Positions 10,476 to 18,425 of a stretch of DNA of 64,000 nt are shown here, one piece after another. Where the stretch lies: the NCBI GenBank assembly GCA_947498125.1, contig CANMJH010000001.1:1426001-1490000 (forward strand), read 5' to 3'. Within the stretch, counting starts at the first letter, position 1; each line of letters starts with the position of its first letter. The position numbers and the translations under genes are program-made. The notes beneath the pieces are model-generated. The model was not told the origin of the DNA and ran no database searches. It saw nothing but the letters and a program-made list of their open reading frames with translations. This stretch comes from an uncultured Nioella sp. GTDB taxonomy: Bacteria > Pseudomonadota > Alphaproteobacteria > Rhodobacterales > Rhodobacteraceae.

Positions 10476-11060
10476 ATGATTGACCGCCTTTCCATTGTCG
10501 TCGTCGAAAAAGATCGCGATCGAGCGGTGCAAATCGTGGATGCTCTGACGGCAGAAACCGATCACGAGGTTTTTGTGATTACCGCAGAAACCGGGCTGGC
10601 GCGCCACGTCGCTGATCGCCAACCCGACATCGTCCTTATTGATATCGACAACCCGTCGCGCGACACGCTTGAGGAATTAACGCTTGCTTCTGGCCCTTTG
10701 GAACGCCCTGTCGCCATGTTCGTGACCGGCACAGGCGGGGACCTCGTTAAGCAAGCGGTCGAAGCCGGTGTATCGGCCTATGTCGTGGACGGCCTTAAAC
10801 CTGAACGCCTTTCGCCGGTTCTGGATGCGGCGATTGCGCGGTTCCAAATGTTTAAGCAGATGCGGCTGGAATTGGACGAAGCCAAACGCGCTCTTGAAGA
10901 CCGTAAAGTCATCGACCGGGCCAAGGGCGTTTTGATGAAAGCGCGCGGCGTGACCGAGGACGAAGCCTATGCGCTATTGCGCAAAGCCGCGATGGATCAA
11001 GGCCGCCGCATGGCCGAAGTTGCCGAAGCATTGGTGACGGCAGCGGGATTACTTTCATGA
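10476..11060 (+). CDS. nasT: ANTAR antiterminator NasT
   Basis: A 194-residue protein: receiver-like domain at about 5-120 (IVVVEKDRDRAVQIVDAL; IVLIDIDNP with a candidate phospho-acceptor Asp near 56), then a helical linker and an ANTAR RNA-binding domain at about 130-190 (ALEDRKVIDRAKGVLMKARG, TEDEAYALLRKAAMDQGRRM). NasT binds paired stem-loops in nitrate-assimilation leader RNA and prevents termination. The next gene, nasS, overlaps by four bases and encodes its nitrate-sensing partner. The likely target hairpin and terminator are at 12399-12458, before nrtA. The ATG lacks a clear ribosome site. Confidence 0.93.
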   Translation: MIDRLSIVVVEKDRDRAVQIVDALTAETDHEVFVITAETGLARHVADRQPDIVLIDIDNPSRDTLEELTLASGPLERPVAMFVTGTGGDLVKQAVEAGVSAYVVDGLKPERLSPVLDAAIARFQMFKQMRLELDEAKRALEDRKVIDRAKGVLMKARGVTEDEAYALLRKAAMDQGRRMAEVAEALVTAAGLLS

Positions 11061-12232
11061 AAACAGTCACCCTACCCGTTGCCTATATCCCGCTGGTTGA
11101 TGCCGCTCCGCTAATCGTTGCCCAAGAAATGGGTTTTGCCGAGGCTGAAGGCCTCAACCTAGACCTCATCCAAGCGCCCTCGTGGTCTTCTGTCCGCGAT
11201 ATGCTCAGCTTTGGCCGCGTGGACGCCGCCCATATGCTTTCGCCCATTCCGGTCGCGATGGCTCTTGGGCTTGGGGGCGTTTCAACGGCTCTGTCTGCTG
11301 TATCGGTAATGTCGGTGAATGGTGATGTCATCGGCGTGAATCGCCATTTGGCGGACCACCTAAAGGCCGCGGGCTACCAATTCGATTTCAAAGATCCTGT
11401 CGCCGCTGGCCGGGCCCTTTCTTATGTGCACCCGACGCCGATCCGGTTTGGCGTGCCCTTCCCGTTTTCTATGCATGTGGAACTGCTCCATTACTGGATG
11501 GATGCCGCTGGTGTGGCTGCGCCTGGCGCCGAAATTAAAGTAATCCCACCACCCTTGATGGCCGAAGCCCTCGCCGCGGGCGAAATAGATGCCTTTTGCG
11601 TGGGCGAGCCGTGGGGCTCTATCGCGGTTGAGAATGGCAGCGGTGAGTTGCTGTTGCCCGGCGCTGCGATCTGGAAGTTTTCGCCCGAGAAGGTTCTGGC
11701 CGTTCGCAGCGAATGGGCCGAGACCGAGCCGCACCTATTGGGCCGTCTGTCCCGTGCCACGTGGCAGGCCGGTCGTTGGCTGGCATCACCCAGCAATATG
11801 GCGCTCGCATCCGAGATCCTGGCGCGCAAAACCTATCTGGATGTGCCTGCCCTGATTATTGAGCGCAGCTTAACGGGGCGATTGATTATCTCGCCACGCG
11901 GCGACGCACGGCAAGTGGATCGGTTCATCGAGTTCCATCACGGCGTCGCCAACTTCCCGTGGCGCAGCCAAGCGGCTTGGATCGCCAATCAAATCGCGGG
12001 CCGCGTTGGTTTGGACCGGCACACAGCGATCGAGGCCGCTCGGAGCGTTTTCCGCAGTGACCTCTATCGCCGCGACATTGCCCCCTTAGGGGCCGAAATG
12101 CCCGGTGCATCTGAAAAAGTCGAAGGCTCGATTCGTGAGGCCACGGCAGTGGCTTCAGATGCCGGTAAGCTGTTTTTGTTGGAAGATGGTTTTTTTGATG
12201 GGCGCATTTTTGATCCGACTGCGGAAGACTGA
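11057..12232 (+). CDS. nasS: Nitrate/nitrite sensor NasS (NrtA-like, cytoplasmic)
   Basis: A 391-residue periplasmic-binding-protein fold of the NrtA/CmpA type without a signal peptide: the sequence begins MKTVTLPVAYIPLVDAAPLI. NasS is known to hold NasT inactive in the absence of nitrate and release it when nitrate is bound. Conserved points are VAQEMGFAEAEGLNLDL, FPFSMHVELLHYWMDAAG, EIDAFCVGEPWGSIAVENG and KVLAVRSEWAE, all shared with the true transporter subunit NrtA encoded next. The ATGA overlap with nasT implies coupled translation and matched amounts of the two regulators. Confidence 0.92.
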   Translation: MKTVTLPVAYIPLVDAAPLIVAQEMGFAEAEGLNLDLIQAPSWSSVRDMLSFGRVDAAHMLSPIPVAMALGLGGVSTALSAVSVMSVNGDVIGVNRHLADHLKAAGYQFDFKDPVAAGRALSYVHPTPIRFGVPFPFSMHVELLHYWMDAAGVAAPGAEIKVIPPPLMAEALAAGEIDAFCVGEPWGSIAVENGSGELLLPGAAIWKFSPEKVLAVRSEWAETEPHLLGRLSRATWQAGRWLASPSNMALASEILARKTYLDVPALIIERSLTGRLIISPRGDARQVDRFIEFHHGVANFPWRSQAAWIANQIAGRVGLDRHTAIEAARSVFRSDLYRRDIAPLGAEMPGASEKVEGSIREATAVASDAGKLFLLEDGFFDGRIFDPTAED

Positions 12233-12281
12233 CTATTTTTTAATCAATTCGGCTGGGATACCAGTTTTCAAAATGCCTCTA

Positions 12282-12300
12282 TTTTGCACATGCAGCAAAA
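12282..12300. promoter_or_regulatory. Dyad upstream of nrtA leader
   Basis: TTTTGC-ACATGCA-GCAAAA is a perfect inverted repeat with six-base arms in the gap between nasS and nrtA, upstream of the antitermination leader. Its position fits an activator site for the nrt operon promoter, for example NtrC, whose sites carry TTGCAC/GTGCAA arms, but the match is incomplete. Confidence 0.35.
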
Positions 12301-12375
12301 CACGCTTGAGACGCCGCATCCGTTCATGAAAAGTAAAAACACAAGGGGGCAATGGCGTCTTCTTACACGCTACAC

Positions 12376-12458
12376 TTCCCGCCGAATGGGAAACCCCAGA
12401 GCAATGCCGCTCGATGCTTCGCACCCTCCTCCCGCGAAGTGTCGGCGGTTTTTTTTTG
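12376..12458 (+). promoter_or_regulatory. NasT-responsive antitermination leader with terminator
   Basis: Three elements lie in order: TTCCC-GCCGAAT-GGGAA (12376-12392); GAGC-AATGCC-GCTC (12399-12412), whose six-base loop has A at position 1 and G at position 4 as ANTAR targets do; and a terminator pairing CCGCTCGATGCTTCGC (12407-12422) with GCGAAGTGTCGGCGG (12434-12448), followed by ten T. The second hairpin and the terminator stem share bases 12407-12412, so they exclude each other. NasT bound to the hairpin would let transcription reach nrtA. Structures are read by eye; the mechanism is that known for NasT/NasR leaders. Confidence 0.8.
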
Positions 12459-12516
12459 TTTTCGGCCCCCTTTTTTTGCCGAAAGTCGCGAACAGGATCA
12501 GAAAGGACTGATTGGA

Positions 12517-13872
12517 ATGAAACGTTTACTCGCCTCTGCCATGGCATTGTCCGCCATCGCAGCGCCGCTGAGCGCACAGGACCTCGAGATTGATGAGCTG
12601 ACCTTTGGCTTCATCAAACTCACAGATATGGCGCCGCTCGCCATCGCCTATGAGATGGGCTATTTCGAAGACGAAGGCCTTTATGTCACGCTGGAAGCAC
12701 AAGCCAACTGGCGCGTTCTTTTGGACGGTGTGATTGACGGCACATTGGAAGGCGCGCACATGCTGGCCGGTCAGCCCCTCGCGGCGACCATTGGCTTCGG
12801 CACCGAGGCGCATATCGTAACGCCCTTCTCGATGGACCTGAACGGCAACGGCATCACCGTTTCCAACGAAGTATGGGACCTGATGCGTCCACATATTCCT
12901 TCGATGGATGATGGCCGCCCTGTTCACCCGATCAGCGCCTCCGCTCTGGCCCCAGTGGTTGAGCAATTCCGCGACGAAGGCCGCCCCTTCAACATGGGCA
13001 TGGTTTTCCCGGTTTCGACCCACAACTATGAACTGCGCTACTGGCTTGCTGCTGGTGGCCTGCACCCAGGTTTTTATAGCCCTGAAGACATCACCGGCCA
13101 AATTGACGCCGATGTTTTCCTCTCGGTTACCCCTCCTCCACAGATGCCCGCAACCTTGGAAGCTGGCACCATCTATGGCTATTGCGTAGGTGAGCCTTGG
13201 AACCAAGCTGCTGTTCAGCGCGGGATCGGTGTTGCTGTCATCACCGACTATGAAATCTGGCCGAACAACCCAGAAAAAGTCTTTGGCCTGACCGCTGAAT
13301 TCGTTGAAGAGAACCCAAACACCACACAAGCAATTGTGCGCGCTTTGATCCGTGCGGCCATGTGGCTGGACGAAAACGACAACGCCAACCGTTTGGAAGC
13401 CGTGGAAATCCTCAGCTGGCCTGAATATGTGGGCGCGGATGCAGAAGTGATCGCAGCCTCGATGACCGGTACGTTTGAATATGAGCCCGGCGACGTACGC
13501 GACGTTCCAGATTTCAACGTGTTCTTCCGCTACAACGCGACCTACCCCTACTATTCGGACGCTGTTTGGTACCTGACCCAAATGCGCCGTTGGGGCCAGA
13601 TCGCCGAGCCACAATCGGATGAGTGGTATCACGATGTAGCCGCCAGCGTTTACCGTCCAGACATCTATCTGGCAGCAGCGCAGAGCCTTGTAGAAGAAGG
13701 TCTGGCAGATGCGGCAGATTTCCCCTTCGACAGCGACGGGTTCCGCGAGCCAGTCGATACTCTGATCGACGGCATCCCTTACGATGGTCGCACCCCGAAC
13801 GCCTATATCGACAGCTTCCCAATTGGCCTTGAAGGCGAGCAGCTGGTCGTTGACGGCGAAGTTCAGGGTTAA
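12517..13872 (+). CDS. nrtA: Nitrate ABC transporter substrate-binding protein
   Basis: A 451-residue periplasmic nitrate/nitrite-binding protein. The start at 12517 gives a normal Sec signal ([20 protein letters not shown], cleavage near Ala-Gln-Asp). An upstream extension through the leader terminator is not credible. Binding-protein motifs parallel Nas[74 protein letters not shown]. It delivers nitrate to NrtB. A strong hairpin just after its stop probably protects the nrtA message, giving more binding protein than permease. Confidence 0.95.
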   Translation: MKRLLASAMALSAIAAPLSAQDLEIDELTFGFIKLTDMAPLAIAYEMGYFEDEGLYVTLEAQANWRVLLDGVIDGTLEGAHMLAGQPLAATIGFGTEAHIVTPFSMDLNGNGITVSNEVWDLMRPHIPSMDDGRPVHPISASALAPVVEQFRDEGRPFNMGMVFPVSTHNYELRYWLAAGGLHPGFYSPEDITGQIDADVFLSVTPPPQMPATLEAGTIYGYCVGEPWNQAAVQRGIGVAVITDYEIWPNNPEKVFGLTAEFVEENPNTTQAIVRALIRAAMWLDENDNANRLEAVEILSWPEYVGADAEVIAASMTGTFEYEPGDVRDVPDFNVFFRYNATYPYYSDAVWYLTQMRRWGQIAEPQSDEWYHDVAASVYRPDIYLAAAQSLVEEGLADAADFPFDSDGFREPVDTLIDGIPYDGRTPNAYIDSFPIGLEGEQLVVDGEVQG

Positions 13873-13895
13873 TCCCGACGCTCTCTGAAAATGCT

Positions 13896-13921
13896 GCGGG
13901 CGCGAAATAGTCAGCGCCCGC
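13896..13921 (+). other. Stem-loop between nrtA and nrtB
   Basis: GCGGGCGC (13896-13903) pairs perfectly with GCGCCCGC (13914-13921) across a ten-base loop, with no T tract after it. It lies 24 nt after nrtA in a 219-bp gap. Such hairpins commonly stabilise the upstream binding-protein mRNA in ABC operons. Confidence 0.65.
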
Positions 13922-14091
13922 GGACACCGCAAGATCCGGGTTTCCGCCCAAAAATCAGGCAGCAAGACGCGACGGCACATCTCGTACACCCCCCGTACAG
14001 ACAGAAGCCCGCAATCGCCGCACCATGAGATTAATCGCTGTCACCAGACGGCCCCGCATAGCCACCAAAGGCACCACAAGGAACCGAAGAT

Positions 14092-15162
14092 ATGACAACC
14101 GTTGACCCCGATTTCGATGCCGCGCGAGAAGAGCGGCGCGAACGCCTCTTCACCCGCATCAATAAGGCCGACAGCTGGTTCAAAGTATTTGGCCTTGCTT
14201 GGCTGACCCCCATCATGCGCGCCTTTGTAGGCGACAATCCCCGTGCCCAAATGGGCGAGATTTGGCGCCTTTTGGGTGTGCCGCTATTGGCGATCGGCCT
14301 CTTTATGGTGATGTGGGGCACATTGGCCCCGCAGGTTCAAACCTCGCTTGGCGCCATCCCCGGGCCAGCCGCCGTTTGGGAGCAGGTCGGAAACCTGCAC
14401 GCCGATCACGAGCGTCAGATGGACCGCGCTGCGTCGTTTTATGAACGTCAGGATGTCCGCAATGCCGAGCTGATCGCCAATGGCGAAGAGCCGCGCAACC
14501 GCGTCTTTACCGGCGCGCCAACCTTCTATCAGCAAATCTGGACCTCGATCAAAACCGTGTTCTTTGGGTTCCTTCTGGCGACGGCCGTCGCTGTGCCGCT
14601 TGGCATCGCTGCTGGCTTGTCGGTCACTGCAAATTCAGCCCTGAACCCTATCATTCAGATCTTCAAACCCGTCTCGCCTCTGGCATGGCTTCCCATCGTC
14701 TCGATTGTTGTCTCGGCGGTTTACACCAATGATGACGGCTGGTTCGAGAAAAGCTTTCTGGTGTCGGCTATTACCGTGACGCTCTGCTCGCTTTGGCCCA
14801 CGTTGATCAACACCGCGCTTGGTGTGGCATCCATCGACAAAGACCTCGTCAATGTTTCCAAAGTTCTGAAAATGGGCACCTGGACGAAAATCACAAAGCT
14901 GGTTCTGCCGTCGGCTCTGCCGCTGATCTTTACCGGTCTGCGCCTGTCGCTTGGTGTGGGCTGGATGGTTCTGATCGCCGCCGAAATGCTGGCGCAGAAC
15001 CCTGGACTTGGCAAATTCGTTTGGGATGAATTCCAGAACGGCTCCAGCCAATCCTTGGCCAAGATCATGGTGGCGGTTTTCACCATCGGCATCATCGGCT
15101 TCCTCCTGGATCGCATGATGTACGCCATCCAATCCCTCTTCACCTTTACCAACAACCGGTGA
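14092..15162 (+). CDS. nrtB: Nitrate ABC transporter permease
   Basis: A 356-residue inner-membrane permease of the BPD-transport family. A charged N-terminus of about 60 residues precedes the first membrane span (LLAIGLFMVMWGTLA). After a hydrophilic stretch (about 105-145) come five further spans. The EAA-type ATPase-contact loop is in KVLKMGTWTKITKLVLPSAL with LPLIFTGLRLSLGVGWMVLI. It forms the channel for nitrate/nitrite import with NrtA and the fused ATPase NrtCD that starts seven bases after its stop. AAGGA precedes the ATG. Confidence 0.94.
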   Translation: MTTVDPDFDAAREERRERLFTRINKADSWFKVFGLAWLTPIMRAFVGDNPRAQMGEIWRLLGVPLLAIGLFMVMWGTLAPQVQTSLGAIPGPAAVWEQVGNLHADHERQMDRAASFYERQDVRNAELIANGEEPRNRVFTGAPTFYQQIWTSIKTVFFGFLLATAVAVPLGIAAGLSVTANSALNPIIQIFKPVSPLAWLPIVSIVVSAVYTNDDGWFEKSFLVSAITVTLCSLWPTLINTALGVASIDKDLVNVSKVLKMGTWTKITKLVLPSALPLIFTGLRLSLGVGWMVLIAAEMLAQNPGLGKFVWDEFQNGSSQSLAKIMVAVFTIGIIGFLLDRMMYAIQSLFTFTNNR

Positions 15163-15168
15163 TCTCAG

Positions 15169-16848
15169 ATGGCTGTACTTGAACTAAATAACGTCAGTAA
15201 AACCTTTGGCGATGGGGCCACCAAAACCGAGGTTCTGAAAAACATTGATCTGCAAGTTCAGGAGGGCGAGTTCCTCGTTCTTCTGGGCTTCTCGGGAACC
15301 GGGAAAACAACGCTGATCAATATGATGGCTGGTCTTGAATTTCCGTCAAAAGGCGACGTCAGCTTTAAAGGCGCGCCGATTACCGGACCCGGCCCAGAGC
15401 GCGGTGTGATCTTTCAAAGCTATTCTTTGATGCCTTGGCTGACCGTGAACGGAAATGTGGGCCTTGCGGTCGACACGATGTTCCCGAACCTGTCGAAAAA
15501 AGAGAAAGCCGATAAGGTGTCTCACTACGTCAACATGGTGGGTCTTAGCCATGCTGCAACGCGCCGGCCTGCGGAACTGTCTGGCGGGATGCGTCAGCGG
15601 GTGAACGTGGCGCGCGCTTTGGCGATGGATCCGGAAATGCTGCTGCTGGATGAGCCGCTATCCGCGCTTGATGCGCTGACCCGCGCCAATCTGGCCGATG
15701 AGATCGAAAGCATCTGGAGCGAAGACAAAAAGACCTGCGTTCTGATCACCAATGATGTGGACGAAGCGATTTTGCTGGCCGACCGCATTATCCCGCTGAA
15801 CCCTGATGGCACCCTTGCCGAGGCGTTTGAGGTCAAGATCCCGCGCCCCCGTGACCGGACCGAGATGAATAACTCGACCGAGTTCAAGCGCCTGCGCGCC
15901 GAGGTCACAAAATACCTGATGGATGTGGGGATCGAGGCGAAGGTCGAAGGGTCAAAAACCCTGCCCGATGTCACGCCCATTCACGGCATTCCGGCAGCGG
16001 TTGCCAAGGCACAAGAAGGCTTGATCGAGGAGCGTTTCCTGGATTTCAGCCAATTGCACAAAGTCTACCCCACCCCAAAGGGGCCTCTGACAGTGGTCGA
16101 AGATTTTGACCTTAAGGTGAACCGCGGCGAGTTCATTTCGCTGATTGGCCACTCGGGCTGCGGCAAATCCACGGTTCTGACAATGGCCGCTGGTCTGAAT
16201 GAAATCTCGAAAGGGGCGATCAAACTGGATGGCCGCCATGTTGAGGGCGCCGACCCTGAACGGGCCGTTGTGTTCCAATCACCGTCGCTTTTTCCTTGGC
16301 TATCTGCCCGTGAAAACTGCGCCATTGGTGTCGACAAAGTTTACCCCAAAGCCAGCCAAGCCGAGCGGCAGGATGTGGTCGAATACTATCTGGAACGGGT
16401 CGGTCTTGCGGACGCGATGGATAAACAGGCCAGCGATATGTCCAATGGCATGAAGCAACGTGTTGGCATCGCCCGCGCCTTTGCCCTCAGCCCGAAATTG
16501 CTGCTGTTGGATGAACCCTTTGGCATGCTCGACAGCTTGACCCGTTGGGAATTGCAAGAAGTTCTGATGGAGGTCTGGGACCGCACGAAAGTAACCGCGA
16601 TCTGTGTGACGCATGACGTTGACGAAGCCATTTTGCTGGCTGATCGCGTTGTCATGATGACCAATGGCCCACAAGCCACAATCGGGCGGATCGTTGATGT
16701 AGACCTGCCGCGCCCACGCAGCCGCAAGGCGTTGCTCGAACATCCTGATTACTACCGGTATCGCCAGCAAGTTCTCGATTTCCTTGAGGAATATGAGCAT
16801 GGCGCGAAACCAAAGACAGAAGCCAAGCCGGGCAAAGAGGCCGCATAG
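15169..16848 (+). CDS. nrtC: Fused nitrate ABC transporter ATPase (NrtC-NrtD tandem)
   Basis: A 559-residue protein with two complete ABC ATPase domains. Domain 1 (about 3-240) has Walker A GFSGTGKTT, signature LSGGMRQRVNVARAL and Walker B MLLLDEPLSALD. Domain 2 (about 290-545) has Walker A GHSGCGKST, signature MSNGMKQRVGIARAF (a variant of LSGGQ) and Walker B LLLLDEPFGMLD. In cyanobacteria NrtC and NrtD are separate ATPases, and NrtC carries a nitrate-binding C-terminal domain; here both ATPases are one chain with no binding domain. It powers the NrtAB importer. A long perfect hairpin follows the stop. Confidence 0.92.
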   Translation: MAVLELNNVSKTFGDGATKTEVLKNIDLQVQEGEFLVLLGFSGTGKTTLINMMAGLEFPSKGDVSFKGAPITGPGPERGVIFQSYSLMPWLTVNGNVGLAVDTMFPNLSKKEKADKVSHYVNMVGLSHAATRRPAELSGGMRQRVNVARALAMDPEMLLLDEPLSALDALTRANLADEIESIWSEDKKTCVLITNDVDEAILLADRIIPLNPDGTLAEAFEVKIPRPRDRTEMNNSTEFKRLRAEVTKYLMDVGIEAKVEGSKTLPDVTPIHGIPAAVAKAQEGLIEERFLDFSQLHKVYPTPKGPLTVVEDFDLKVNRGEFISLIGHSGCGKSTVLTMAAGLNEISKGAIKLDGRHVEGADPERAVVFQSPSLFPWLSARENCAIGVDKVYPKASQAERQDVVEYYLERVGLADAMDKQASDMSNGMKQRVGIARAFALSPKLLLLDEPFGMLDSLTRWELQEVLMEVWDRTKVTAICVTHDVDEAILLADRVVMMTNGPQATIGRIVDVDLPRPRSRKALLEHPDYYRYRQQVLDFLEEYEHGAKPKTEAKPGKEAA

Positions 16849-16855
16849 GCCCTGT

Positions 16856-16887
16856 CCCATGGGCCATTCCTCGCGGTGGCCCATGGG
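16856..16887 (+). other. Strong stem-loop after nrtCD
   Basis: CCCATGGGCCA (16856-16866) pairs perfectly with TGGCCCATGGG (16877-16887). There is no T tract, so it is more likely an mRNA-processing or stability element between the transport genes and the reductase half of the operon than a terminator. Confidence 0.6.
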
Positions 16888-16922
16888 AACACCAAAATAC
16901 CACGCCCTAAGGAGACGACATT

Positions 16923-17882
16923 ATGGACGGCATCGCACAAGGCGAGACCAAAACCTTTATCCAAGTGACCGAAACTTGGGTTCCTGAAGGCGACAAACTG
17001 GTTTTTGCCGGTGGAGATTACGGCGGCTTGGACGCCTTTGAGGCAGGATCGCGTCAGGTGAGCTTTGACAAGGGCGAGGGCCTGCCGGGAAAAGCCTGGG
17101 CCGAAGAAAAACCAGTGGTTCTGAAAGCCTTTGACGGCTCTTATTTCAAGCGCACCGAGCTTGCCAAGGAATCCGGGCTGACCGCTGCCATTGCCATTCC
17201 GATCTTTGAAGGAAACGAGCTGAAAGCGGTGATGGTCGTCCTGTGCGGCGATGATGACGAACGCATTGGCGCGATCGAAGTTTGGGCGGCGGATGATGAC
17301 GGGTTGCTCAGCCTCGACGATGGCTATTACGGCGCCGCCAGCGAATTTGAATTTGTCTCGAAGAAAACGCATTTCCCTAAGGGCCAGGGCCTGCCGGGCG
17401 GTGTCTGGGCCGCAGATACACCGATTTTGATGCGCGAGCTTGGGACCGGCTATCGTTTCATCCGGGCCACCGAGGCAGGCAAAGCTGGCCTGACCACTGG
17501 TCTGGGCCTGCCCATTCCGCTGCCGGGCGTTTTGCCCCGCGCAAATGTTGTCACGCTGCTATCGGCGCTTGGCACGCCTATCGCGCGGCGGTTCGAGATC
17601 TGGGACATCCGCTGTGATCAAACAGGCACCCCAAAAGCGGGCGTTTTGATCGACGGGATTTGCGAAAAGCAAGGCGCGCTTTGGCAGGATGATGGATCTG
17701 GCACGTCAGGCGACCGGCCAACAATTTACCCTTGGAAAGGCCCACTTGGCAAAGTTCTGGGCACCGGCCTGCCTTTGGCCGAGCGCGGCGGCGCGGGCCT
17801 TCCGGCTGGCTACAAATCCTTTGTCGGCTTTCCAATCTATTCCGGCGGCGATCTGAGCCATGTCATCGCCTGGTACAACTAA
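16923..17882 (+). CDS. Triple-repeat GAF-like protein of unknown function
   Basis: A 319-residue soluble protein preceded by AAGGAG. It contains a repeated GAF-like pattern: GEGLPGKAW at 51-59 followed by GLTAAIAIPI, GQGLPGGVW at 154-162 followed by GLTTGLGLPI, and a weaker third copy with GKVLGTGLPLAE at 276-287 followed by YKSFVGFPI. Modules 1 and 2 are about 103 residues apart and end in similar strands (IEVWAADDD, FEIWDIRCD). GAF domains bind small ligands or sense NO, redox state or nitrate. No DNA-binding or enzymatic domain is attached. Its place between nitrate transport genes and a globin suggests a role in nitrate/nitrite or NO sensing, but this is inference. Confidence 0.7.
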   Translation: MDGIAQGETKTFIQVTETWVPEGDKLVFAGGDYGGLDAFEAGSRQVSFDKGEGLPGKAWAEEKPVVLKAFDGSYFKRTELAKESGLTAAIAIPIFEGNELKAVMVVLCGDDDERIGAIEVWAADDDGLLSLDDGYYGAASEFEFVSKKTHFPKGQGLPGGVWAADTPILMRELGTGYRFIRATEAGKAGLTTGLGLPIPLPGVLPRANVVTLLSALGTPIARRFEIWDIRCDQTGTPKAGVLIDGICEKQGALWQDDGSGTSGDRPTIYPWKGPLGKVLGTGLPLAERGGAGLPAGYKSFVGFPIYSGGDLSHVIAWYN

Positions 17883-17957
17883 GGGGCGCCCCTGCCCCAA
17901 TCCGCAACCTTAGCCAACATGCCCTTCGCGGCCTTTCAGCACGGGAGTACACACAAG

Positions 17958-18425
17958 ATGGACGAAAAGACGATCACGCTGGTTCAGGACAGCTTTGCCA
18001 AAGTCGTTCCAATCAAGGATACCGCGGCCGGCATATTCTACGCTGATTTGTTTGAAACGGCCCCGCAAGTGCGGCCCTATTTCGAAAATGTCGACATGAG
18101 CGATCAGGGCTCAAAGCTGATGGCCACATTGGGCGTTGTCGTGAACGGGCTGCGTGACCTCGATAAGATCGTCCCGGTTGCCCAAAAACTGGCCGTTGGG
18201 CATGTCGATTACGGTGTCAAAGCCGAAGATTACGACGCCGTTGGCGCGTCTTTGCTGCGCACGTTGGAAAAAGGCCTTGGCGACGAATTCACCCCAGAGG
18301 TGAAGGAGGCTTGGACCGGCGCTTACACAACCCTTTCTGGCGTCATGAAAGACGCCGCGTACCCTGCTGCCCCCGCAAATGAGGCGGCCCCCGCAAAAAA
18401 ACCATTCTGGAAGATCTGGGCATGA
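17958..18425 (+). CDS. Single-domain bacterial globin
   Basis: A 155-residue globin of the Vitreoscilla/flavohaemoglobin-like class. The core reads ITLVQDSFAKVVPIKDTAAG, FYADLFETAPQVRPYFENVD, a Gln at the likely E7 position in DMSDQGSKLMATLG, and the proximal His region AVGHVDYGVKAEDYDAVGAS. The C-terminal tail is Ala/Pro-rich and ends PFWKIWA. There is no reductase domain. ATG 17958 fits the globin start; an earlier ATG at 17919 would add 13 unrelated residues. nirB begins inside its stop (four-base overlap), so it is made with nitrite reductase and may scavenge NO formed by nitrite reduction or supply electrons; both are inference. Confidence 0.88.
   Translation: MDEKTITLVQDSFAKVVPIKDTAAGIFYADLFETAPQVRPYFENVDMSDQGSKLMATLGVVVNGLRDLDKIVPVAQKLAVGHVDYGVKAEDYDAVGASLLRTLEKGLGDEFTPEVKEAWTGAYTTLSGVMKDAAYPAAPANEAAPAKKPFWKIWA

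Noticed and set aside
10451-10483. Ten-codon frame overlapping the nasT start
   Set aside because: Considered as a leader peptide, but it has no ribosome site and no conserved feature.
10353-10622. 89-codon minus-strand frame before and over nasT
   Set aside because: Overlaps the nasT receiver region and shows no ribosome site or homology.
12526-13989. 487-codon minus-strand frame
   Set aside because: It is fully antisense to nrtA, an unambiguous gene, and has no family features.
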